From Closterium sp. Naga37s-1 (lineage: Eukaryota; Streptophyta; Zygnematophyceae; Desmidiales; Closteriaceae): DNA of 64,000 bases. The notes under the pieces were generated by a model. It did no database searches. It was not told the origin of the DNA and saw only the letters and a program-made list of their open reading frames with translations. The position numbers were made by a program, and so were the translations under genes. Location of the stretch: NCBI GenBank assembly GCA_947471745.1, contig CANJKZ010000171.1, positions 62,001 to 126,000 of the forward strand, read 5' to 3'. This document shows positions 22,587 through 32,500 of this stretch, in pieces (the first letter of the stretch is position 1; each line of letters starts with the position of its first letter).

Positions 22587-22869
22587 CTGCAGTAGTAAGC
22601 GAGGGAAAGGGGAGAAAGGGGTGTTGGTTGGTTGCAGGGAAGAGAAAGGTGTTAAAAAATCGTCACCCAGCAGTGTTGGGTGAAGGTAAAATAAACGCCC
22701 TAATTGTTGTGAGCTAATTTGCACACGTGAAGAGATTGAGTAAAACACTCTACTCGCAAGTTCCACGTGGTTAGCACAGCAACTCCCAACAATCCAAGCT
22801 CGTTCGGACACTGTTGCGCCTCACTTGAGCGTCTGTGAGTGCCCCAGGTGCATAAGCCACGTGCCCGCC
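22587..22869. other. breakpoint region upstream of the TFIIIC remnant
   Basis: On the minus strand, a pyrimidine-rich intron end precedes the exon at 22586. No further TFIIIC exon is recognisable upstream of it. The sequence becomes AT-rich and then enters the minisatellite. This is the likely point where the 5' half of the gene was lost. Confidence 0.45.
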
Positions 22870-23505
22870 TTGCCCCCCAGGTCTACTGGCAGGGCAGAGG
22901 ACACAGAGGTGCACACAGCAGTGCACACAACAGTGCACATAGCAGAGCACACAGCAAAGCACATATCAGAGCACACAGCAATGCACACAGTAGTGCATAC
23001 AGCAGTGCTCACAATAGTGCACACAGCAATGCACACAGTAGAGCACACAGCTGTGCACACAGCAGTGCATACAACAGAGCACATAGCAGAGCACACAGCA
23101 GAGGACATAGAGGTGCACACAGTAGTGCACACAGCAGTGCACAGAGCAGAGCAAACAGCAGAGCACACTGCAGAGCACACATCAGTGCACACAGTAGTGC
23201 ACACAGCAGTGCACACAGCAGAGCACATAGCATAGCACACAACAGAGCACATAGCAGAGCACACAGCGGAGCACACCGCAGAGCACACAGCGGAGCACAC
23301 AGCAGTGCACACAGCAGTGCACACAGCAGTGCACACAGCAGTGCACACAGCAGAGCACACAGCAGAGCACACAGTACAGCACATAGCACAGCACAGAACA
23401 GAGGACACAGAGGTGCACATAGTAATGCACACAGCAGTGCACACAGCAGAGCACACAGCAGAGCACACATAAGAGCACACAGCAAAGCACACAGCAACTA
23501 TGTTG
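22870..23505 (+). repeat. 12-bp minisatellite (GCACACAGCAGT)n
   Basis: About 50 copies of a degenerate 12-bp unit alternating GCACACAGCAGT and GCACACAGCAGA. Because 12 is a multiple of three, it stays open in several frames: a His/Ser-rich repeat on the plus strand and Cys-rich ones (AVCTAVC, LLCALLCA) on the minus. No start context, signal or conserved flank suggests it is translated. Confidence 0.9.
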
Positions 23506-24216
23506 CAAAAGACGCTCGTCCCGACGCAGGACGCAGGACGTTTAGCGGATTTTTATTTCCGGCTGCACGGGAAAAAAAAGAAGCCCGCGAAATCGCCCAT
23601 TCGCGATTTCGACGCTAATGTTAGATCCGCGAATTCGTAACTCCATGGGAGCGATGTCGCCAAGCAAAATCGCAAACGAATGGGAGCCTTTTTGCTAATT
23701 TTGCAAAGCAAAATCGCTAGCGAATCATTTTTCCCCCAACCACCTCACATTACCGCACTGCATCCCCCAACCTTGTCGACCTGAACCCAATGTAAGAAGA
23801 GAATCAGGTCAACATTTAGAGCTTTCTCTCCTAGTCGACCTGATTCTCTTTCGAAACCCTAAATCTCGGTTTAACTAAATGTGTAAAAATCTGGTGTTTC
23901 GGGAATTTTTTTAGAATAATCCATGTTCAATATGGTTGCAATGTCCCGAAACCCCCTCTCCCCCCTTCCTAGACATTTTGTTTTGCCTGCCCTAACGTTT
24001 TTTTTACCATGCCCGGCCCTGCGTCTTTTTAGCGTCTCCGGGACCCCTTCAACTGCGTCCTGCGTATAAGACATTGCGTCTGGACGCAACGCGCCAACCC
24101 GCTGACCCCGCTCGTCACCCGCCAGCCGGGTGACGAGGCGCTACGGGTGACAAGGCGCTACGGGCTAGGTCGGGGTACGGGGCGGTGGGCCCATAGGATC
24201 TTATCGCTCTATACCA
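23506..24216. other. AT-rich spacer with small inverted repeats, then GC-rich LTR-element leader
   Basis: At 23586-23612 CGAAATCG and CGATTTCG form an 8-bp stem. At 23796-23813 and 23834-23851 a 15-bp inverted pair (GAGAATCAGGTCAAC against GTCGACCTGATTCTC, one mismatch) could form a hairpin. From about 24060 to 24204 the sequence is GC-rich and, read on the minus strand, looks like the leader that follows the primer-binding site of the 24217-24356 LTR (it contains GGGCCCACC, also found after the other primer-binding sites). No gene recognised. Confidence 0.5.
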
Positions 24217-24356
24217 TGTTAAAGTACTAACTGCTGAATGAAATGACTAGAAATGAAACATGGACAAGGATATATGATGTTAACCCTAACCTAACCCTAG
24301 GTCAAGAATGTACACCTAGGCTAACAAATATAAGCTATAACAAATATAGCTTGACA
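24205..24356 (-). mobile_element. solo-like 5' LTR and primer-binding site of a minus-strand copia-type element
   Basis: On the minus strand the 140-bp LTR (24356 to 24217) begins TGTCAAGCTATATTTG and ends TACTTTAACA. It is followed by TGGTATAGAGCG (24216-24205), a degenerate initiator tRNA-Met site. It has the same end sequences and length class as the three other short LTR pairs in the window. Only a short leader is visible after it and no second LTR was found, so it is a truncated remnant. The run TAACCCTAACCTAACCCTA at 24281-24299 lies inside this LTR. Confidence 0.65.
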
Positions 24357-24753
24357 GGGTGGAGCAAGAGCCAGGTCGACGAAGCCATCTACTTCAATTT
24401 CGATGCCGACGGAGTGGCGTGCTAGGTTCTCATCTACTTTTGACGACCTTCTTGCCACCAGCAGCAGCGTCAAGATGCTGAAGGAGTTGTGCGAGCTGCT
24501 GGAGGGTGCCTTTGAGCTGCGCGAGATCAGTCTTTTGGAAAAGTACTTGGGGCTCGAGATCGTGCAAGTCCGACCTGCACGGAAGCTGCGGCTCCATCGG
24601 CATTCATAAGTCAACAAGCTACGCAAACGCTTCATCGACGAGGAGCAGCCAGGTCGGCGTACGAAGACGCGGGTCTCTGTCGACGCCTACGCCGAGCTGA
24701 CAATCGACGACGAAGACTTCCAGGCGCATGACTAAGTAGAGTACCGGCAGAAG

Positions 24754-24896
24754 TGTCAGAATGTTATAATTGTCTAGCCTGCAGTGGGGTACTCCATAGT
24801 GAGTACAGCCCAATTAGGGTTTGCTATATGTGTCCAACTGCTTGCTAGTGAACATCCTCCTTTCTTCATTCTTTCTTTCTACTACTACTTCTGACA
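24754..24896 (+). repeat. 5' LTR of the non-autonomous element, 143 bp
   Basis: Starts TGTCAGAATG, ends CTTCTGACA, followed by TGCTATCAGAGC. It differs from the 3' copy at two of 143 positions, so it is older than the TRIM inside (no differences). Confidence 0.9.
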
Positions 24897-25029
24897 TGCT
24901 ATCAGAGCAGGTCGATCCCCTTGGGTCGATCCTGTGGGTGGGCCCACCACCTCACTGCTTCCGCTGCTACTGCTACTCTGTGTGTTGCACGCCCCGTGGA
25001 GTGCGACGGATTTTTCATCCCGCCGCGCG

Positions 25030-25200
25030 CTCGGAGCGTGCGGCGGTTTTCTGCCCGCCGTGCGCCCCGAGGCGCGCGGCGGTTTTCTGCCCGCCGTGCG
25101 CCCCGAGGCGCGCGGCGGTTTTCTGCCCGCCGTGCGCCCCGAGGCGCGGCGGTTTTCTGCTCGCCGTGCGCCCCGAGGCGCGCGGCGACTTTCTGCCCCG
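25030..25200 (+). repeat. 36-bp GC-rich tandem repeat in the non-autonomous leader
   Basis: About five copies of a roughly 36-bp unit beginning GCGGCGGTTTTCTGCCCGCC. It lies between the primer-binding site and the TRIM. The Arg/Ala/Pro-rich frames here are repeat artefacts. Confidence 0.8.
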
Positions 25201-25285
25201 TCACTCTGCGCGTCGCTCCCGGGAGGCGCTGCGACGGGCGACGGGGACCCGCGCGTCGCCCCCCGTCGCCCGTCGCGGCCTGCGC

Positions 25286-25426
25286 TGTCAGTAGATCTGC
25301 ACTGTGGATGCCCGATTGATCCTGGAGGGGGTTACAGGCGCGTTTGCCTGGGGGGTTATGGGCGCACTGACCCGCTACTGAAACAAGCCCTTTTATCCCA
25401 ATGGTCTAGTGGTTGGGATTCTGACA
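25286..25426 (+). repeat. 5' LTR of the TRIM, 141 bp
   Basis: Starts TGTCAGTAGATC, ends GGGATTCTGACA. Identical to 25520-25660. Confidence 0.93.
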
Positions 25427-25466
25427 TGGTATCAGAGGGGTCTCGGGTTCGATTCCCGGTGTATGC
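25395..25466 (+). promoter_or_regulatory. tRNA-like structure with pol III A and B boxes across the LTR/primer-site junction
   Basis: A box TGGTCTAGTGG (25402-25412) lies in the LTR and B box GGTTCGATTCC (25446-25456) in the core. Their starts are 44 nt apart, as in a real tRNA. By hand, a 3-bp D stem (GTC/GAT), a 5-bp anticodon stem (TCTGA 25420-25424 with TCAGA 25432-25436, 7-nt loop) and a 5-bp T stem (25443-25447 with 25455-25459) all pair. The acceptor stem does not pair. The D arm is most like tRNA-Pro or tRNA-Glu. It is not a functional tRNA gene but could act as an internal pol III promoter. Confidence 0.6.
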
Positions 25467-25519
25467 ACATGTAGGCCGGTGCCGCTGTGCTTAGTCCTGG
25501 GCCTCCCAGTGTGGGGGGG

Positions 25520-25660
25520 TGTCAGTAGATCTGCACTGTGGATGCCCGATTGATCCTGGAGGGGGTTACAGGCGCGTTTGCCTGGGGGGTTATGGGCGCA
25601 CTGACCCGCTACTGAAACAAGCCCTTTTATCCCAATGGTCTAGTGGTTGGGATTCTGACA
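25520..25660 (+). repeat. 3' LTR of the TRIM, 141 bp
   Basis: Identical to the 5' copy. It carries the A-box-like stretch but is followed by host-element sequence with no B box. Confidence 0.93.
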
Positions 25661-25661
25661 T

Positions 25662-25880
25662 GCGCGACCTGCGTAGGGCCCGCGCGCGGCCCGTACAGCC
25701 TGCGCGCGGCCCGTACGGGCTGCGCCAGGCCCGCGCGCGGCCTGTACGGGCTGCGCCAGGCCCGCGCGCGGCCCGTACGGGCAGCGCCAGGCCCGCGCGC
25801 GGCCCGTACGGGCTGCGCCAGGCCAGGGCGCGCCTCGGGCCGCCCGCACGCGGTTCGTACGGGCTGCGCCAGGCCCGTGG
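25662..25880 (+). repeat. about 31-bp tandem repeat (GCGCGCGGCCCGTACGGGCT)
   Basis: About six imperfect copies downstream of the TRIM within the non-autonomous element. The core resembles the leader repeat of the autonomous copia at 7030-7190. Confidence 0.75.
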
Positions 25881-26534
25881 GCGCCCTGTTTCCTCTTCCC
25901 CTGCGCTGCCCGCTGTCCCCCGTGCTTCTGACGGCGCCCCACCCCTGCTGCTGCCCGTTCTCCTGAATTAGGGTTTGGGGTGGGGGGTATGGGGGTGCAG
26001 TTTCTGTGCGTCGTCCCCTGCTCCTCCTCCTCCTCCGTCTCCCAGTGCTGCAGCTGCCGCTGAGGGGGGTGGGTGTGTGGGAGCCGAAGGAGTGGTACTA
26101 GGGGGGTGACGTGCAAGTGGAGTTAGGAGTGAAGCAGTGGGTGTGTGGGGGGTGTGTGGGATAGTTGGAGGAGGTTGAGCGGAGGCTGCTGTCTTGTCGT
26201 CCGCAGCACCTGTAGTCCGGGGCGCACTGTCCTGGTAGCCCAGAGAGTCTGCTGCGCCTGTCGCCCGAGGGTCCGTTGCTCCTGTAGCTCGTCGTAGCCC
26301 GTGAGCCAGTTACTCCAGTAGTCCGGGGCGCACTGTCCCGGTAGCCACTGTGCCAGCAGCTCCTGTTGCCCGTGTCTCTGCAGCTTCAGCCGCCGTCTCT
26401 CATCTTCTCTCCTCTCACAGTCCCTCCTCCTCCTCACTTGCCCGCTGTGATTACCTCTAGCTTTGCTTATAATTGTGAACTATTACTATGCTTGCTTGTT
26501 GTGCTGATTACACCCCACTTTGGCTATGGGGGTG

Positions 26535-26677
26535 TGTCAGAATGTTATAATTGTCTAGCCTGCAGTGGGGTACTCCATAGTGAGTACAACCCAATTAGGG
26601 TTTGCTATATATGTCCAACTGCTTGCTAGTGAACATCCTCCTTTCTTCATTCTTTCTTTCTACTACTACTTCTGACA
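26535..26677 (+). repeat. 3' LTR of the non-autonomous element, 143 bp
   Basis: Preceded by TATGGGGGTG and followed by the AGAAG target duplication and then older copia pol sequence. Confidence 0.9.
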
Positions 26678-27480
26678 AGAAGGTCGGCTCGCTGCAGTTC
26701 GCCGCCACCACAAGTCGGTCGGACATCACCTTTGTGAGAAGAAAGTTGGGATCTGGCTTGATGGTGTGGAGTGACCAGCATTGGCAAGAGGTCGACCGCT
26801 GCCTCGCCTACTTGGCTGACACGCGCGACGTCGCCCTCGAGTTCGGTGACTCTGTGTTTGGTCGGCTACACGGATGCCAACGACGACGGCGACAAGCAGA
26901 TGCACAGCACCACAAAAGGCTACGTTTTTTTACTTCGACGGCGCAGCTATCTCCTGGACGAGCCAGCGCATCAAGCGCAGAGTCGGAGTACATCGCCGTG
27001 ACTGAAGCTGGGAAGGAGTCACGCTGACTTCGTTTCCTCCTACCCGAGTTCCAGCTCCTCGACACTGGAACGCCGATCGTCCTCGTTGTGGACAACCAGT
27101 CGGCCATCGCAGTCGCTGAAGGGTTTGGGCTGAAAGGGCAACCTCAAGCACATGGAGCGACGCTACGTCTGGCTGCAGCAAATGATGAAGCGCAAGAAGA
27201 TTGCGCTCCAGATTTCCTAAACTTTGGCAGATTTCCTCACAAAGGCACTGCACTTCCTGGTTTTCAACCGGTTTTCCCTCGCAATAGGTCAATTTCACCT
27301 TGCCGATGTCGGCGACGATGACGTGCAGAAGTAGGCGCCATGTCCTTCAACATGGCAGGTGCAGTGAACAGCGTGCTGTGTGTGCACGCCACTGGAGTAT
27401 CCCCGTTGTATTCTATTACGCAGGTTCTGGGTGGACCTTGCGTATGTGTGGGTGCTCAAGCTTGAGCTGGGGTAGGGGAG

Positions 27481-28051
27481 TGTTGAAAAGTAAGGCCGCG
27501 CCCGCGCGTGGGCGTCGCCGATCTCACCATCGACAAATCGAACTCGACAAAGTGTTCGTTGAATGGGCTCATGCTGGTCGTCGACGGTGGTTGTTGAAGG
27601 GTCCCTGTTTGATGAGATCCCGCCGACTTCGTCGGCGGACCTCGCTGGTCGACGAGAGTGGTCGTCAACGAGCCCGCCGACAAGCACTGGTCGATGAGAT
27701 CGTCGACAAGTGCTAGTCAACGAGAGCTGTTTGACGAGCTTCGTCCCAGCGAACGCTGGTCGACAGAGCGTCGTCGGACCGGTCGACCAAACCTAAGCAA
27801 CTGCGAAATCCTGAATGTGCGCGAATTTTCTATCAGGTGGTTTGGGCGAAAGCCGACCTGCGGAGCGATAGCACGTGCTCGACAATGTGCATCTGGCGCA
27901 ACCATCGACATGTGTTCAACATGGCACCTGCACAATTTGCAACCATATGGAGAGCAGACCTGCACCTACATGGTAGGTGACGCACATACGCGCAAATGTC
28001 TATCTGCGCCTACGCACATATATATATATATATATCCCTCATGGAGCAACA
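27481..28051 (+). repeat. 3' LTR of the older copia, about 571 bp
   Basis: Starts TGTTGAAAAG straight after a purine tract and can be ended at GCAACA (28051), which gives TGTTG...CAACA termini. The body is rich in GTCGAC and GACGAG steps, and a (TA)n run lies near 28018-28035. The right edge is inferred from the terminal inverted pair, not from a second copy. Confidence 0.5.
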
Positions 28052-29462
28052 ACCATAAAAAATGCTATTAAAGATACTGGGATGTGTTAGTTGTTTCAAA
28101 ATCTGTGATGAGAGCAGAATAAGTTGTATAATTGTTACGAGTGCAATTGAGTGAACGAGCGAGAATTGCACTATCGAAGCAAGAGTACAATGAGAGAAGG
28201 CATGAGCGAAGAATATATAGCGAAACTACAGTGGTAACGGTAATGTGTGAAAAGTGGGGTGCGCGACGGGCCTAGTTCCGAGGTTGGGAGATGTCGAGGC
28301 GAATAATCAGGTCACCTTGATGCACTCAGGGCATGTTGTGCGTTGCCGAACCCATCATGAAAGATTTTGAGGGACTCCAAATCTATCAAACGATGACTTT
28401 TAGTATGACTCTCTAAAGGCGCTCCGTGTTGTATTCTCAACATTCGGACCACTTCTCCCCTCCCATGTGTTCTGTCGCCCCGTTTGAACAGGAACCTGGG
28501 CTCATAGCTCTCCAATACAGCAAACTCATAAAGCCCTGAAGAAGTAGGTACACCGAAACTTTTATGCTGCTGGTCGGAGAAATATCTCCATGAATTAGTT
28601 GGTCCAGTTCACCGAAAACGTCCCACACTCCGTCGTCAGTGGAAGGAACGGGACCACTCTTTACTGGCTGAGGCGAGCCGAATCAACTTTCACAATCGCC
28701 TCACACGATACTCTACACCTCGTTTTCTTTAGAATAAACACAACTCTGCCTTATTGAGGGGTCTGAAGATCAGTTACGACCGAGGATGTCTTTGTATGCT
28801 ATGTTCTTATAGTGTACTTATATCCACAAATACAAAAAGGTTCTGATGAGTGCACATGATTTTCGCCTGCCTCGCCAACTTCGCCACCGGAAAGATTGGG
28901 GCTGTCAGTTACGACTGTCCATGTATGATAACTTTTATTTAGTGTAATTACATCACGAATAAAGCAAAGGGACCGTAGTGGGCTGAAATAAAATAAAATA
29001 AAATAAAGGGACCGAAGAAATGTGTGTGCCATTTAAAAAAAATATGACGAAGCGACGGATGACAGGGCAAAAGCTGTGTGATCCAACGTTGCGATCAAAC
29101 AATGGGACTTTATTCCGCGTGCAATTGCCCGTGCTAAATTGCACAAGGACGAGCAAAGTTAAAGAACGAGGCAAATTTGCGGGCAGGGGCTGAGCATCAT
29201 GTGGACAGTACACGTCCACATCCACAGCAGCCCAATGCAGAGGTCCTCCAACAAGCCGTAGACCCCACGAACATCCAGGCTTTCCAGATGTTGCATGAGC
29301 TCATTGGAAAGAGTTTTGATGCATTTCTTGAGTGCTGTTTTCTTTTCAATCGTTGTTTCTGTAACCAGGTTGTTTGCTGTGGTATCACCAGATCCAGCGC
29401 CAACTCATAGAGTCTAGTGGTTCTAGAACTAGTACAAGCAGTCTCAGCGGCGAGTATAGCTT
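28052..29462. other. intergenic AT-rich DNA upstream of the LRR gene
   Basis: No gene recognised. Two stretches near 28768-28790 and 28903-28930 repeat the motif ATCAGTTACGACYG, which also stands near the LINE 3' end at 17637-17652, so they may be short LINE 3' stubs. A (ATAAA)n microsatellite lies at 28986-29007. The last few hundred bases would contain the promoter and 5' UTR of the LRR gene. I see no convincing TATA box. Confidence 0.45.
28986..29007 (+). repeat. (ATAAA)n microsatellite
   Basis: Four to five units of AAATA/ATAAA in the intergenic region. Confidence 0.8.
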
Positions 29463-29577
29463 ATGGTCGTCATGGCGACCCTGGGGCGGCGCCTCGTCGC
29501 GTTGGTCTTGCTCGCAGTAGTGTCCAGCCACCTTCATCGCGTGGCAGCTACTACCGTTACGATGAACGCGGCTGAAG
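29463..29577 (+). CDS. exon 1: signal peptide of the LRR gene
   Basis: ATG at 29463 (a second in-frame ATG at 29472) gives MVVMATLGRRLVALVLLAV, a basic start then a hydrophobic core, then an Ala-rich cleavage region (RVAATT). The exon ends ...MNAAE plus one base, before GTGACT, phase 1. This MNAAEG end copies the INAADG end of the module cap exons, so exon 1 joins any LRRNT exon in frame. The first ATG is used here; 29472 is equally plausible. Confidence 0.65.
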
Positions 29578-32500
29578 GTGACTGCTTATTTATGTTGAGC
29601 CCGGCGGCGGTGAAGGGTCCTTCTTTTCCTTTTCCGAGTTCCCCCAGGGCGACTGTCCATAGGTTCGTTCACTTGAGAAGCGCTCCGCATTTGGAGCCGC
29701 CGTTTTGTGTAGTACAAGCACGCCGTCCGCCACCGGCGCCGTTCCATTGGGGAAAGTTGTTATGGGTTACCCCGAGGTATCCAGCACCGGGGGTGACTTC
29801 GGGCCCCTCGCACTTTCTGGGACCACATCATGCAAGTGATGTACTACTAGAACCCCATCTCCTGCTCCATGCCTTCGTGTTCCTTGCCATAAGCTCTGGG
29901 CCTCCAAAGGCCTCGGCTTTGGTTCACCATCCACTGCGCTATCGCCACTACTAAATCCAGGCAGACGACTCGAATACTGAAAAGCTCGCGAGGTTGAAAG
30001 ACGACCGCTCCCTCCGAGGGGAAGTTGGAGCCGACCACGTGATGATCCGACTACATTGCTGGTATCGGAGTCTATGGTTTGTAAAAAAACCTATACGTAC
30101 GATGTTTCCGCTGCCTTAGCGCAGCCAATGGGTGGATCATCATATCTACATAATGTAGATATGCAGTAGCTACGCTGTCGGGTCGCCAACATGTTTTGGG
30201 ATGTCCCGTTCGCCTCAGTTACGGGAACGGGGCTATCGTGAGAGCCTTGAGTTCGAACCCCAGCTGGTCACATTTTTCGCCGCCCAACCAAGTGGCCGTA
30301 GCGAAAACGAATGACGGTAGCCCCACTGTCGAATCCACTGAACGATCCACCGCTAGCCTGGTCCACAGCGAAATCGCATGTTCCTCTCCAGCATATTCGT
30401 CCCTGGAGTAGCGACCCCTGAACAAACGAGAACGTTTGGGGTGTGGTAACGCCGGCGGTGGGCTTACGCCTCGGAAGGTTTGAAATGCAGCCTTCTCCTT
30501 TAAATTGAATAGCCTCTCCCCCTCACCCTTCTCCTATTAGCTCTCCGCATCCCCTCCCCTCACCACCACCACCCCCTTTCCCCCCCACCCCCTCCCCGCC
30601 CCCCCTTCTTCCCCACGCAACTTGGCTACGCGTGCGGCCACCAGCGACGGCCATGCTCAACATCAAGACGGCCCTGGGGCTCACCTTCACCACCTGGACC
30701 ACCACTAATCCCTGCCAAGTGCAGGGCACCAGTGACCCTGGCGTGTGGGAGACCGTGTCCTGTAACAGTAACGGCGATGTAGTGCTGTTGTAAGTGGCAC
30801 GTTGACCCGTTAGATATTTGATTACTGTATAAATATGATAATGTGCGACTTTTCCAGGCGGTACCTCCAGCAAGTGCGTCCTGTCATAAGCTCATGCGCA
30901 TCCTGCTTGTCCCATGAGCTCATGCGCACCAACCTGCTTGTTCTGTTTCTCCTTGTTCTCCATGCTGACCTGCTTGTCCCATGTGGCAGATACCTCCGCG
31001 ACCTCGGCATCACTCGTAAGAGCTTCCCTGCCGACGTCAGCAAGCTCACAGCCTTAACCAACTTGTGAGTAGTAGACATACGCAACCCTTGGCAGTTTTC
31101 GTATTTTATTTTTTTGTTGTTGCTGCAGCGTACCACTTGTGTGGAGACCTGGGCTGAGGCACAGTGTGTGTTGGTGCGACGTGCAGATTGTTCATGCAGA
31201 TCATGGATGGCGACCTCGGCAAGTACCTCAGCGTCTTCAGCTCGATCACCACCTTGAAAGGCCTGTGAGTACCACCCACCACCGCCTCCTTGAAAGTGCC
31301 ACCACTCTCTCTTTCGCCCTCTAAGTGTCAACCCTCTTGTTCAACCTGAAATTGAGTAGTATGTGGTGATACTCCTCCGTGTTTTTCTGTTTCTCCCTGT
31401 TCTCTGATCCGGTCCACGTGTGGCAGATCCCTGCAGTACAACTGGTTTACCGGCACTTTCCCAAGTGTCATCGCGAGCGTGCTCAGCCTGACAGAGCTGT
31501 GAGTGCAGCAGCTGACGAACCACGATGGCCAAAGCAGCATCTCTCCCCCACACGCCCTCTCACCGTCCCTCTTGCTTCCACTGTTCCCCTCTCCCTCACC
31601 TTGTCCTCACCTCCTCTTACCTTGCCCTCTCCTCCCTTAACTAATCGCCTTAGACCGCTGGTGGCAAAGACGTTCCCGTCTTCGTTTTCTTGCCAATGCC
31701 GGATCCTCTCATGCCAAACACGTGTGTGGTGCCTCGCCCCCACAGGAACCTGTTCGAGAACTGTATGTACGGCACGGTACCCTCCATGGTGACGTCCATC
31801 AGGAGCTGAGCCGCAACTACTTCACGGGCACCATGCCCACCGGCTCCTCCTGGTCCAACTGCGGCGCCAGCTACAACTGCCTCGCCAGCACCGCCAACTG
31901 CGGCACCTCCACGCAGAGAGGCTCCGGCTGCACCATCTGCGGGAACACTGACGGCTCGGCCTGTGCGGCGGGAAGTGTGTGCATGGCGGATACGGACGCA
32001 AAGATCTCTGGCTCCGTCAAACATACATACGGCACCGACGTGACGTTTAAGTGTGTCACAATCGCGAGTGTCTCCATCAACGCGGCGGATGGTGAGTGTG
32101 TCCTTCCTCATGCACCTTCTTTCTTAGCCCTTTATTGTTCTCTTTGTTGCCATTGCACTCCCTTGTTCGGGCTTTTTGCCACTCCACACCCCCCTGCACT
32201 CCCACGCGCCACCCCATGCAGCCGTTGCAATGCTGAACATCAAGAGCGTGTTGGGTGCGACCTACACCACGTGGGCTGCCGCATCACCATGCCGCGTGGA
32301 AAACTCCGCAACGGCCGTTGCGGGCGAGTGGACGGGCGTTTCCTGCACGCTTGCTGGCAAGGTGTCGGCCTTGTGAGTGCATGCTGGCAAGGTGTCGGTC
32401 AGTGTGTGTCGCATCCTCACGCTGCAAGCAGCATCGTGCATCCTCTGACCGCTGTGCCTCTTCAATTTTCCACCCGCCGTACATCGTCTCACAAATTCAT

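Larger units (their letters stand above)
25286..25660 (+). mobile_element. TRIM: 375-bp terminal-repeat retrotransposon in miniature
   Basis: Two identical 141-bp LTRs (25286-25426 and 25520-25660) enclose only 93 bp. The target duplication TGCGC is perfect (25281-25285 and 25661-25665). The 93-bp core begins with a primer-binding site (TGGTATCAGAGG) and ends in a G-rich polypurine tract (GTGTGGGGGGG). There is no coding capacity, as in known plant TRIMs. It lies inside the 24754-26677 element, so it is the youngest of three nested insertions. The LTR/core junction contains a tRNA-like structure, described separately. Confidence 0.93.
24754..26677 (+). mobile_element. non-autonomous LTR element (LARD/TRIM-like), 1.9 kb
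   Basis: Two 143-bp LTRs (24754-24896 and 26535-26677) differ at two positions and are flanked by a perfect target duplication AGAAG (24749-24753 and 26678-26682). A primer-binding site TGCTATCAGAGC follows the first LTR, and TATGGGGGTG, the same polypurine tract as the whole copia element, precedes the second. The interior has no gag or pol, only GC-rich repeat blocks and Cys/Arg/Pro-rich spurious frames. It sits between two parts of an older copia pol and itself contains a 375-bp TRIM. It probably depends on a related autonomous copia for mobility. Confidence 0.9.
24357..28051 (+). mobile_element. older copia element, 3' half, broken and carrying nested insertions
   Basis: Outside the inner insertion (24754-26677 plus its target duplication), the plus strand reads as the end of copia reverse transcriptase (about 24360-24620: SVKMLKELCELLEGAFELRE then LLEKYLGLEI), the RT/RNase H connection on both sides of the inner insertion, and RNase H (about 27080-27300, DNQSAIAVAE). 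A purine-rich tract (GGGGTAGGGGAG, 27469-27480) precedes a TGTTG-starting LTR at 27481. It is clearly broken in several places and has lost everything before RT. It is older than both elements nested in it. Confidence 0.75.

Noticed and set aside
22821-23618. Long Cys-rich and His-rich frames on both strands
   Set aside because: They are readings of a 12-bp minisatellite whose length is divisible by three. No start context, no flanking domain.
24281-24299. Telomere-like run (TAACCCTAACCTAACCCTA)
   Set aside because: Fewer than four imperfect units, located inside a well-bounded LTR. Too short to be an interstitial telomere tract.
25395-25466. A genuine tRNA-Pro gene
   Set aside because: The acceptor stem does not pair, position 33 of the loop is not T, and the boxes straddle an LTR/primer-site border.
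30205-30290. A tRNA gene or clear SINE in intron 1 of the LRR gene
   Set aside because: Only loose A- and B-box matches. T and anticodon arms pair poorly. No tail or target duplication seen.
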